Assembly: GCA_039980135.1 (NCBI GenBank)
Contig: JBDXCV010000007.1
Coordinates: 124,001-188,000, forward strand
Length of the DNA: 64,000 bases
Direction of reading: 5' to 3'
From: Alphaproteobacteria bacterium
GTDB lineage: Bacteria > Pseudomonadota > Alphaproteobacteria > UBA6615
The notes under the pieces were generated by a model, which was given only the letters and a program-made list of their open reading frames with translations, was not told where the DNA came from and did no database searches. Each line of letters starts with the position of its first letter. The stretch's first letter is position 1. Below are positions 1-6,931 of the stretch, in pieces. The position numbers were made by a program, and so were the translations under genes.

Positions 1-1
1 T

Positions 2-1003
2 GGACTGAACAAATCGGCCGAAGGCGTCGTCCTCGGCATGGTCCAGCTTCAGCTCCCGGTGGTTGCCACGCCGGAAGACCTCGCGGCGCAGACCGACGTC
101 ATCGTCGAGATGGTGGGCAAGGCGCGGCGCAACCTGCCGACCATGGATCTGGTCGTGTTTCCGGAATATGCCCTGCACGGGCTGTCGATGGACACCAGTG
201 ACGAGATCATGTGCAGCCTCGACGGTCCCGAAGTTGCGGCGTTCAAGGCGGCGTGCGCAGAGCACGACATCTGGGGCTGCTTCTCGATCATGGAACGCAA
301 CCCCGGCGGCAATCCCTACAATTCCGGTCTGGTGATCGACAATCATGGCGAGCTGCAACTCTACTATCGCAAGCTCCACCCATGGGTGCCTGTCGAGCCA
401 TGGGAGCCGGGCGATATCGGCATCCCGGTGATCGACGGCCCGAAGGGGGTGAAGCTCGCCCTGATCATCTGCCATGACGGGATGTTCCCCGAAATGGCCC
501 GCGAATGCGCCTACAAGGGCGCGGAGATCATGATCCGCACGGCGGGCTATACAGCGCCGATCCGCGACAGCTGGCGGTTTACCAATCAGGCCAACGCGTT
601 TCAGAACCTCATGGTCACCGCCAATGTGTGCATGTGCGGCACCGACGGCAGTTTCGATTCCATGGGCGAGGGGATGATCGTCAACTTCGACGGCACGGTT
701 CTCGCCCACGGCACGAACGGCCGTGCGAACGAAATCATCACCGCCGAGGTGCGGCCCGACCTGGTGCGCGAAGCGCGGCTGGGATGGGGTGTGGAGAACA
801 ACATCTATCAGCTCGGCCATCGCGGCTATGTGGCGGTGAAAGACGGTGCGCAGGACTGCCCCTACACCTTCATGCAGGATCTTGTTGCAGGCGAATATGC
901 ATTGCCCTGGGAGGGCGAGGTTGCCGTGACCGACGGCACGTCCTGTGGTTTCGATGCCCCGACCCGGGTATATGGCGCCAAGGTCGATGAGGCGGCGGAG
1001 TAG
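2..1003 (+). CDS. amiF: Formamidase (carbon-nitrogen hydrolase), 5' end outside window
   Basis: Expected to hydrolyse formamide to formate and ammonia in the cytosol. The frame is open to the left edge: twelve codons before the ATG at 38 read [12 protein letters not shown], which fits the family N-terminus, so the true start lies just outside the window and the ATG at 38 is internal. The Glu-Lys-Cys triad of the nitrilase superfamily is visible in [18 protein letters not shown] and [10 protein letters not shown], and the C-terminal [15 protein letters not shown] stretch is typical of AmiF rather than the aliphatic amidase AmiE. It is the first visible gene of an operon; the next start codon follows its stop by 4 bases. 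Formamide as substrate is known for the family; it is inference here. Confidence 0.9.
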   Translation, partial: GLNKSAEGVVLGMVQLQLPVVATPEDLAAQTDVIVEMVGKARRNLPTMDLVVFPEYALHGLSMDTSDEIMCSLDGPEVAAFKAACAEHDIWGCFSIMERNPGGNPYNSGLVIDNHGELQLYYRKLHPWVPVEPWEPGDIGIPVIDGPKGVKLALIICHDGMFPEMARECAYKGAEIMIRTAGYTAPIRDSWRFTNQANAFQNLMVTANVCMCGTDGSFDSMGEGMIVNFDGTVLAHGTNGRANEIITAEVRPDLVREARLGWGVENNIYQLGHRGYVAVKDGAQDCPYTFMQDLVAGEYALPWEGEVAVTDGTSCGFDAPTRVYGAKVDEAAE

Positions 1004-1007
1004 CGGT

Positions 1008-1742
1008 ATGAGCGCCAGCAGCCAATCCGACGAACAGGTGGCCTCGAACGAGGGGCCGGTCGCGGCCGACCCCTATCCCTGGCCCTTCGACGGTGATCTG
1101 CGCCCGGCGAATACCGCATTGCTGATCATCGACATGCAGACCGATTTTTGCGGCGTCGGCGGTTACGTGGATTCCATGGGTTACGACCTGTCGCTCACGC
1201 GCGCGCCGGTCGAGCCCATCTCGCGGGTGCTGTCGGCGATGCGCGGCGCGGGTTTTCATATTCTCCATACCCGCGAGGGCCATCGCCCCGATCTGGCCGA
1301 CCTGCCGGCCAACAAGCAATGGCGTTCGCGCCGCATCGGTGCCGGGATCGGCGATATCGGCCCGTGCGGGCGTGTGCTTGTGCGCGGTGAGCCGGGCTGG
1401 GAAATCATCCCCGAGCTGGCGCCGCTGCCCGAAGAGGCGGTGATCGACAAGCCGGGGAAAGGCTCCTTCTACGCCACCGATCTGGAGCTCATTCTGCACA
1501 CGCGCGGCATTCGCAATATCGTGCTGACGGGGATCACGACAGACGTCTGTGTGCACACGACGATGCGTGACGCGAATGATCGCGGCTTCGAATGCCTGCT
1601 GCTGGAAGATTGTTGCGGCGCGACCGATCGCGGCAATCACGATGCGGCGATCCACATGATCAAGATGCAGGGCGGCGTTTTCGGCGCCGTTTCAAACAGC
1701 ACAGACTATCTGGCCGCGCTTGACCGCGCCGGTCTGGCATGA
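1008..1742 (+). CDS. Cysteine hydrolase, isochorismatase fold, biuret-hydrolase-like
   Basis: Cytosolic amidohydrolase of about 244 residues. The ATG at 1008 is chosen over an upstream start at 945 that lies inside amiF. The catalytic Asp-Lys-Cys set of the isochorismatase-like cysteine hydrolases is visible: Asp42 in LIIDMQTDF, Lys148 in DKPGKGSF and Cys181 in [12 protein letters not shown]. The GYVDSMGYD and [12 protein letters not shown] segments resemble biuret hydrolase (BiuH) and the RutB ureidoacrylate hydrolases, both of which cut a carbamoyl or ureido C-N bond. Placement between a formamidase and an ABC transporter supports a role in nitrogen recovery from small amides or ureides. 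The exact substrate (biuret, ureidoacrylate, other carbamoyl compounds) cannot be told from sequence. Confidence 0.82.
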   Translation: MSASSQSDEQVASNEGPVAADPYPWPFDGDLRPANTALLIIDMQTDFCGVGGYVDSMGYDLSLTRAPVEPISRVLSAMRGAGFHILHTREGHRPDLADLPANKQWRSRRIGAGIGDIGPCGRVLVRGEPGWEIIPELAPLPEEAVIDKPGKGSFYATDLELILHTRGIRNIVLTGITTDVCVHTTMRDANDRGFECLLLEDCCGATDRGNHDAAIHMIKMQGGVFGAVSNSTDYLAALDRAGLA

Positions 1743-1749
1743 GGGCGGT

Positions 1750-3294
1750 ATGACATCCACGGCGGAAATCGAACGGGAACCGCGCGGCATCGGGGTCGAG
1801 ACCTTCGTGATGACGAAGAAGTTTGGTTCCCTGGTGGCCCTCGACGATGCGTCCATCAAGGTGCGGCCGGGCAGCTTTCATGCGCTTCTCGGAGAGAATG
1901 GCGCCGGCAAGTCGACCCTCGTGAAATGCATCATGGGAGTCTACAAGCCGACGTCCGGCCAGATCATGGTCGATGATCATGAAGTTGAAATCGCGAGCCC
2001 GCGCGACGCCCATGCACTCGGCCTCGGCATGGTCTATCAGCATTTTACGCTGGTGCCCTCGCTGACGGCGGCAGAGAATCTCGTGATAAGCCGCGCCCAT
2101 GTCCCGGCCGTCGTGAACTGGAACGCCGAACATGCAGCGCTCGCCGCGTTTCTCGAGACCACGCCCTTTCAGGTGCCGCTCGATGTGCCGGTTTCGGGCC
2201 TGTCGGCTGGTGAAAAGCAGAAGCTGGAAATCCTCAAGCAGCTCTATCTCAACCAGCGCTTTCTCATTCTCGACGAGCCGACATCGGTCCTGACCCCCGA
2301 CGAGGCCGACGAAATTCTCGGTTTGCTCAAGGGCCTCACGGATTCCGGTGAACTCACGATCCTGATGATCACCCACAAATTTCGCGAGGTCACGGCCTAT
2401 GCCGATGACGTCACGGTTTTGCGCGCCGGCAAGATGGTCGGGTCCCATCGGGTGGCTGATATCACGGTCGAAGATATGAGCCACATGATGATCGGGGATA
2501 CGGAATTGCGCCAGGCCGCGGCGCGCACGCCCACCCCCGAGGACGCACCCGTGGTGCTGGAACTTGTCGATGTGGCAGCGGAGGACGATGAAGGCCTGTC
2601 CGCGCTCCGTGACATCAGCCTTGCGGTGCGAGCCGGCGAGATCGTGGGAATTGCCGGCGTGTCGGGAAACGGGCAATCCGAACTGGTAGAGGTGCTGTCC
2701 GGCCAGCGCGAACTCGGGGGCGGCGCGCTTCGGGTACATGACGAAAACTATTCCCCGATGCGCCAGCAGATGGATGCCTTCAAGGTGTTCGGCCTGTCGG
2801 AAGAACCTCTGCGCAATGTCGCCGTGCCCAATATGACCGTGGCCGAGAACATCGCGTTTCGCTCGTTCGACAAGAACCCGATCGCGTCGGGCGCTGGCTG
2901 GCTCAAACCGAGCCATATGCGCCGGCAGGCACGGGGGTTGATCGCAGACTACCGGGTCAAAACGCCGTCGACGGACGAGCGGATCGAGAATCTGTCAGGC
3001 GGCAACGTGCAGCGCGCGGTGCTGGCGCGAGAACTGTCGGGCGACGTGGATATCCTGATCGTCGCGAACCCGTGCTTCGGCCTCGATTTCGCGAGTGTGG
3101 CCGAGATACGCGCCCAGATCATCGATCAGCGCAATCGCGGCGCGGCGGTGCTTCTGATTTCCGAGGATCTCGATGAAATCCTCGAACTGGCCGACCATGT
3201 GGGCGTCATGCTCGAAGGCGCGATTGAATACACGTCACCCATCGGTGAGACGGATCGCAGGACGATCGGTCACGCGATGGCGGGTGGCGAATGA
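1750..3294 (+). CDS. ABC transporter ATP-binding protein, double-ATPase (nucleoside/sugar type)
   Basis: About 514 residues with two fused ATPase domains, the layout of RbsA/MglA and of the BMP-linked nucleoside importers. Domain 1 has Walker A LLGENGAGKSTLVKC, signature LSAGEKQKLEI and Walker B LILDEPTSVLTPDEAD. Domain 2 is degenerate as usual for the type: its P-loop reads IAGVSGNGQSELVEVL with no Lys-Ser/Thr, while the signature LSGGNVQRAVLARELSG is intact and Walker B reads LIVANPCFGLDF. The ATG at 1750 is preferred over 1720, which overlaps the hydrolase gene. The permease and binding-protein genes are not seen downstream, so they probably lie upstream of the window. Likely supplies the substrate of the neighbouring amidases (inference). 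Confidence 0.88.
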   Translation: MTSTAEIEREPRGIGVETFVMTKKFGSLVALDDASIKVRPGSFHALLGENGAGKSTLVKCIMGVYKPTSGQIMVDDHEVEIASPRDAHALGLGMVYQHFTLVPSLTAAENLVISRAHVPAVVNWNAEHAALAAFLETTPFQVPLDVPVSGLSAGEKQKLEILKQLYLNQRFLILDEPTSVLTPDEADEILGLLKGLTDSGELTILMITHKFREVTAYADDVTVLRAGKMVGSHRVADITVEDMSHMMIGDTELRQAAARTPTPEDAPVVLELVDVAAEDDEGLSALRDISLAVRAGEIVGIAGVSGNGQSELVEVLSGQRELGGGALRVHDENYSPMRQQMDAFKVFGLSEEPLRNVAVPNMTVAENIAFRSFDKNPIASGAGWLKPSHMRRQARGLIADYRVKTPSTDERIENLSGGNVQRAVLARELSGDVDILIVANPCFGLDFASVAEIRAQIIDQRNRGAAVLLISEDLDEILELADHVGVMLEGAIEYTSPIGETDRRTIGHAMAGGE

Positions 3295-4070
3295 ACGGGA
3301 AAAGATCGATGAACGAAAAAGCACGCTGGGCGGGCCGCAACGAGACCAAGGATGAGGTGCGCGGTGCGGTCTGGGATGATCTGGTGGAAACGGGTGTGAA
3401 TGTCGGCCCGTCCCATAGCCGTATTCCGAATTTCGCGGGGGCCGACCTGGCGGCGCTGAACCTGTCGCAAGTTCCTGCCTGGCAGGCGGCACGCATCGTG
3501 AAGTGCAACCCTGATCCCCCGCAAATCCCCGTGCGTTTGCGCGCGCTGTATGAGGGCAAGATTGTCTATGCGCCGATCCCCGAGTTGATCGAGGGTGTGC
3601 CGTTTGTGCGCCTGGACCCGGCTGTGCTCGAAGCCAAGGGTGTCAGCTTCGAACTCGCGGCAACGAGCCAGGGGTTCCAGACCCATGGCGAACTCGTCGA
3701 GTTTGAAGACATGGAGCCGCTCGATTTCGTGGTTGTCGGTTGCGTGGCTGTTACGCGCGCGGGCGGGCGCACTGGCAAGGGCGGCGGGTTCGCCGATCTC
3801 GAGCTGGGCATCTTCCGTGAACTGGGGAAGGTCAGCCCGGACACCGAGATCGCGACGACCGTGCATTCGAGCCAGGTCGTTGATGATTCGCGGGTGTTGA
3901 TGGTGGCCCATGATTCAGCGCTCCACTGGATCGCGACCGAGGCCGGGCTGATCGAGACACGCACCGAATTTCCCCAGCCGACCGGTGTGGCCTGGGACAA
4001 GGTGCAGCCCGATCAGTATCGCGACATTCCGTTCCTTGAAACCTTGCGCGACCGCATCAAGGGCTCTTGA
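3291..4070 (+). CDS. 5-formyltetrahydrofolate cycloligase-like (MTHFS-domain) protein
   Basis: About 259 residues; starts with an ATGA overlap on the ABC ATPase stop, so it is translationally coupled, although the ATG at 3309 could also serve. The late motif GGRTGKGGGFADLELGIF matches the MTHFS/5-FCL signature (normally a GxGxGYYD-like loop), and the Arg-rich segment RIVKCNPDPPQIPVR fits the family's substrate region. It is longer than the roughly 190-residue housekeeping cycloligase and resembles the MTHFSD-like branch, whose reaction is not established. Joining a folate-linked fold to a formamidase operon suggests handling of formyl groups or formate, but that is inference. Last gene of the operon; the next gene is convergent. 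Confidence 0.72.
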   Translation: MNGKRSMNEKARWAGRNETKDEVRGAVWDDLVETGVNVGPSHSRIPNFAGADLAALNLSQVPAWQAARIVKCNPDPPQIPVRLRALYEGKIVYAPIPELIEGVPFVRLDPAVLEAKGVSFELAATSQGFQTHGELVEFEDMEPLDFVVVGCVAVTRAGGRTGKGGGFADLELGIFRELGKVSPDTEIATTVHSSQVVDDSRVLMVAHDSALHWIATEAGLIETRTEFPQPTGVAWDKVQPDQYRDIPFLETLRDRIKGS

Positions 4071-4108
4071 TCGCAGCCGGCTTCCGACTCGTATAATGGG
4101 CGCGCTTT

Positions 4109-4888
4109 TTACCCGAATAACGCCACGGCCCGGGTCCAACCGGCCGTGCCGCCACGAATTTTAGTGGGGAAGCAGGCGACGATGAATCCGTTGTCGGGCA
4201 GCTCTTCGAGATGCTGCAGCTTCTCTATCTGGCAGTAAGGCTCCTCGATCCCGGCATAGTGGCCCTCCCAGATGATTGAGGCGTCCTTCGTTTCGGCCCA
4301 GCGTTCGGCCGTGTGTTTGAAGGGCGCGTCCCATGTCCACGCATCGGTGCCACACACCCGTACACCCCGTGAGGTGAGATACAAGGTGGCCTCGCGGCCC
4401 ATGCCGCAGCCATGGTCGATATAGTCGTCCCGGCCATAGGCCGCTGCGGCCGAGGTGTTCACCAGCACGATATCCAGCGGCTGCAGGTCGTGGCCGATGC
4501 GCGCCAGCTCGGCCTCGATGTCGGCCTCGGTCACCAGGTAGCCGTCGTCGAAATGGCGGAAGTCGAACTTCACGCCGGGCCGCATGAACCAGTCGAGCGG
4601 CATCTCGTCGATCGAGGGCATCGGATCGCCGTTCTTGTCGACCGGGTGATAATGCAACGGCGCGTCCACATGGGTGCCGTTATGGGTGGCGAGCGTGATC
4701 GTCTCGTAGGCGGACGACAGCCCGCCCGGCAGTTCCGCCGGGTCGAGGCCGGGATAGAGCTTCTGCAGCCGGTCCAGATTGTCGCCATGCTCCATCATGG
4801 AAACCTTCGGGCGCATGGCCGGCGGATCGACGATGATCTCGTCATCGAGGGCCATGGAGATATCGACGATTCGGGTGGGGATCTGCAT
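4109..4888 (-). CDS. Cyclase-family (kynurenine-formamidase-like) metal hydrolase
   Basis: Member of the cyclase family (PF04199), which includes the Zn-dependent N-formylkynurenine formamidase KynB. The family signature is present as HNGTHVDAPLHYHP, giving the His/Asp/His metal ligands, with EADIEAELARIG and DHGCGMGREATLYL following. About 259 residues, a little longer than KynB. It converges on the amidase operon with only 38 bases between stops. An amide- or lactone-opening role would fit the neighbourhood; no other tryptophan catabolic gene is nearby, so true kynurenine formamidase activity is not supported. Confidence 0.8.
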   Translation of the reverse strand: MQIPTRIVDISMALDDEIIVDPPAMRPKVSMMEHGDNLDRLQKLYPGLDPAELPGGLSSAYETITLATHNGTHVDAPLHYHPVDKNGDPMPSIDEMPLDWFMRPGVKFDFRHFDDGYLVTEADIEAELARIGHDLQPLDIVLVNTSAAAAYGRDDYIDHGCGMGREATLYLTSRGVRVCGTDAWTWDAPFKHTAERWAETKDASIIWEGHYAGIEEPYCQIEKLQHLEELPDNGFIVACFPTKIRGGTAGWTRAVALFG

Positions 4889-5017
4889 GGCGCTGTCCTT
4901 GCGTGTTGTCTGTGGATCGTTCGCCCCGTCTACAGGGACGGAAAGAATGTTAGGCTTTCATGCGCCCGGCGTCAGCCATGGGCGCCAGTGCCACCCGCGA
5001 TCAAGAGGGCCTCGCCG

Positions 5018-5263
5018 ATGAAAGACCTGATCTTCAGGATCGACGAAATCTACATCCCGACCAAGCGCCGGACGGAGGTCGATCCCGACAGGGTACAGGA
5101 GATCGCCGAGAGCATCCTGGAGGAGGGGCAGCAGGTTCCGATCATGGTGCGCGACGACGGCAAGCGAAAAATCCTCGTCGAGGGCCTGCAACGCCTCGAG
5201 GCGTGTAAATCGCTCGGCGAAGAGACCATCGTCGGGATTATCGTCCAGGCGCGGCAGCGGTAG
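5018..5263 (+). CDS. Stand-alone ParB/Srx-fold mini-protein (81 aa)
   Basis: A short protein that is only the N-terminal ParB-like fold. The series DPDRVQEIAESILEEGQQ, PIMVRDDGKRKILVEG and LQRLEACKSLGEETI follows the ParB N-domain order: helix, strand and the box 'EGLxRLEAxKxLG' that replaces GERRxRAxxxxG in chromosome partition ParB. The helix-turn-helix and dimerisation domains of a partition ParB are missing and there is no ParA nearby. The ATG at 5018 was chosen because it begins the homologous segment; upstream codons in the frame are antisense to the cyclase gene. Such small ParB-fold proteins may bind nucleotides or act as nucleases or adaptors; its job here is unknown. Confidence 0.72.
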   Translation: MKDLIFRIDEIYIPTKRRTEVDPDRVQEIAESILEEGQQVPIMVRDDGKRKILVEGLQRLEACKSLGEETIVGIIVQARQR

Positions 5264-5288
5264 GCGTCTCAAGAGACATCACCTCCAT

Positions 5289-5363
5289 CGTCATGCCCGG
5301 ACTTGATCCGGGCATCTCCTTCCGGGTGGAGACGAGATACGCGGATCAAGTCCGCGTATGACG
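5289..5363. repeat. Double-hairpin palindromic intergenic repeat
   Basis: Two 9-bp perfect stems with 5-base loops: ATGCCCGGA/TCCGGGCAT (5293-5301 and 5307-5315) and ATACGCGGA/TCCGCGTAT (5337-5345 and 5351-5359). The two outer arms, both ending in CGTCAT or ATGACG, are also imperfect inverted copies of one another, so the whole can fold as a cloverleaf. This form (GTCATGCCCG...CGGGCATGAC) is a widespread dispersed element in alphaproteobacterial genomes. It sits between the mini-ParB gene and the end of the opposing cupin gene and may serve as a bidirectional terminator. Confidence 0.8.
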
Positions 5364-5383
5364 TCTAGAGAGTTGGGGTAGGC

Positions 5384-5773
5384 CTAGTCCTCAACCCCGT
5401 AGGGGTTGTTCACCAGTTCGGGGAACATGTCCGTACGCGGCGGTGAGAAAAACTCGACGATCTCGCAGTCCTCGCGATACCAGACCTCATGTTCGATCCC
5501 ACCGGGGATGAGCACGAGAGAGCCCGCCTCGCAGGTGGCTTCCTCGCCGGTGCCGAACTTGTAGTCGAACCGACCCTTCATCAGCCAGGTGATCTGCTCG
5601 TTCGGGTGCGAATGGGCCGGGATGTGGCTGCCGCCGTCGATCCTGGCCCAGAAGCCCATGACCTGGTCGCCGCCGAGCACCTTCATCTCGCCGAACGGCA
5701 TCTTGTGGACGGGGATGTCGTCGAGCTGGTGGATGAGGCTCGCGAAACGGGTTGTCTGCAATTCGTCGGCCAT
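5384..5773 (-). CDS. Small cupin-domain protein
   Basis: 129 residues forming a single beta-barrel cupin. Motif 1 appears as GSHIPAHSHPNEQITWLMKGRF (His-x-His, then Glu) and motif 2 as GSLVLIPGGIEHEVWY (His), so a full set of metal ligands is present. Cupins of this length are metal-binding isomerases, dioxygenases or sugar-nucleotide enzymes, and the substrate cannot be read from sequence. Transcribed divergently from the GST gene with about 115 bases between the starts, which must hold both promoters. Confidence 0.85.
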   Translation of the reverse strand: MADELQTTRFASLIHQLDDIPVHKMPFGEMKVLGGDQVMGFWARIDGGSHIPAHSHPNEQITWLMKGRFDYKFGTGEEATCEAGSLVLIPGGIEHEVWYREDCEIVEFFSPPRTDMFPELVNNPYGVED

Positions 5774-5888
5774 GGCGGTGCTCCTGTGATTCCGGTTTGT
5801 TCGCCGCTATGATCGCACCGAAACGCCGCGCGGGCCAAACCGCGCCCGCCTGAAGAACGGGCACCGACACAGGGAAGGAAATTCAGCG

Positions 5889-6767
5889 ATGGTGAAACTC
5901 GCCACATCGGACATCAAGACGACAGAGGTCCTGGACTGGAAAGGGCTGCACCTGTTCCATTTCATGGGCTCGTCCTGTTCCCAGAAAACCCGGATTGCGT
6001 TTGCGGCGAAGGGCGTGGAATGGGAGTCTCACCATGTGGATATCGCCCATTTCGAGAACTTCACCGAATGGTTTATGGGCATCAATCCGCGCGGCCTGAT
6101 GCCGACCCTGGTGCATGACGGGGACGTGCATATCGAGAGCAACGACATCATCGAATATGTCGACGCGACGTTCGGCGGCCCGAAGCTGTTCCCGACCGAT
6201 CCCGATGAGAAGGCCTTCATGGAAGCCTCGATGAAGCGTGAGGATGATCTGCATTTGTGCGTTCGGGCACTCACCTTCCGCTATTTCCTGCCCGTCGAGA
6301 TGATGAAAAAAGACGATGCGGCGGTGGACGTCTACGAGGCCGAAGGTGCGGAGACGGTCGGTGGCAAGGTCGATGGCCGCAAGGCGATCGAGGTCGAATT
6401 CTGGCGCAAGATGAACGAGAACGGTGGCATCACCGACGAACAGGTCGTTAATGCGGCCGGTGAGTTCCTGAAGGCGTTCGGCGAACTGGAAGAGCGCCTG
6501 GAGGGGCAGGAGTGGCTGCTGGCCAGCGGGTTCTCGGCGCTGGATATCGCGTGGTGGATCACCGTGTTCCGGATTACCTCCATGGGTTTCCCGACGGATC
6601 GGTTCCCGAAACTGCTGGCCTGGTATGAGCGTATTGCCGCGCGCGAGGACTTCAGGCGCGAGATTGCGAACCCGCCGGAGATCGACGAGATTTCCAAAAA
6701 GCATCAGGCGGCCTGTGCGGATGCCGGCAAGAGCATGCAGGACGTGATGGCCGCCTCGGGACTCTAA
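5889..6767 (+). CDS. Glutathione S-transferase family protein, long form
   Basis: 292 residues, against roughly 200-230 for an ordinary bacterial GST. The thioredoxin-fold N-domain is clear: GSSCSQKTRIAFAAKG offers Ser28/Ser29/Cys30 near the glutathione thiol, NPRGLMPTL carries the cis-Pro and IESNDIIEYV the gamma-glutamyl-binding Glu-Ser. The extra length lies between the N-domain and the helical C-domain (about residues 115-190), including a charged stretch and a GRKAIEVEFWRKMNENGG segment. A ribosome-binding site GGGAAGGAA lies a few bases before the ATG. Role likely in detoxification or ring/ether cleavage of a small compound; the insert may shape the substrate pocket (inference). Confidence 0.85.
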   Translation: MVKLATSDIKTTEVLDWKGLHLFHFMGSSCSQKTRIAFAAKGVEWESHHVDIAHFENFTEWFMGINPRGLMPTLVHDGDVHIESNDIIEYVDATFGGPKLFPTDPDEKAFMEASMKREDDLHLCVRALTFRYFLPVEMMKKDDAAVDVYEAEGAETVGGKVDGRKAIEVEFWRKMNENGGITDEQVVNAAGEFLKAFGELEERLEGQEWLLASGFSALDIAWWITVFRITSMGFPTDRFPKLLAWYERIAAREDFRREIANPPEIDEISKKHQAACADAGKSMQDVMAASGL

Positions 6768-6850
6768 TCCCGGGCTTTGGTCATCTTTCTCGTAGTGGCA
6801 GGGCTCCTGCCTTCGCGCATTGCGTTTCGGCGGACAAACATCAACCCGGC

Positions 6851-6910
6851 CATCCACGTGTTCGTGTCACGTGAAATATCGACGTGGATGCCCGCAACAA
6901 GTGCGGGCAT
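6851..6910. repeat. Nested inverted repeats between GST and cytochrome-like genes
   Basis: CATCCACGT (6851-6859) pairs with ACGTGGATG (6882-6890), and ATGCCCGCA (6888-6896) pairs with TGCGGGCAT (6902-6910) across a 5-base loop. The second stem has the same ATGCCCG...CGGGCAT core as the double hairpin at 5289-5363, so this is probably another, more diverged copy of the dispersed element. It lies between two convergent genes. Confidence 0.65.
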
Positions 6911-6931
6911 GATGACTATTCTGCCGGGGTC

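Noticed and set aside
1660-2916. 418-codon open frame on the minus strand over the ABC ATPase
   Set aside because: Antisense shadow of a clear ABC ATPase with intact Walker motifs.
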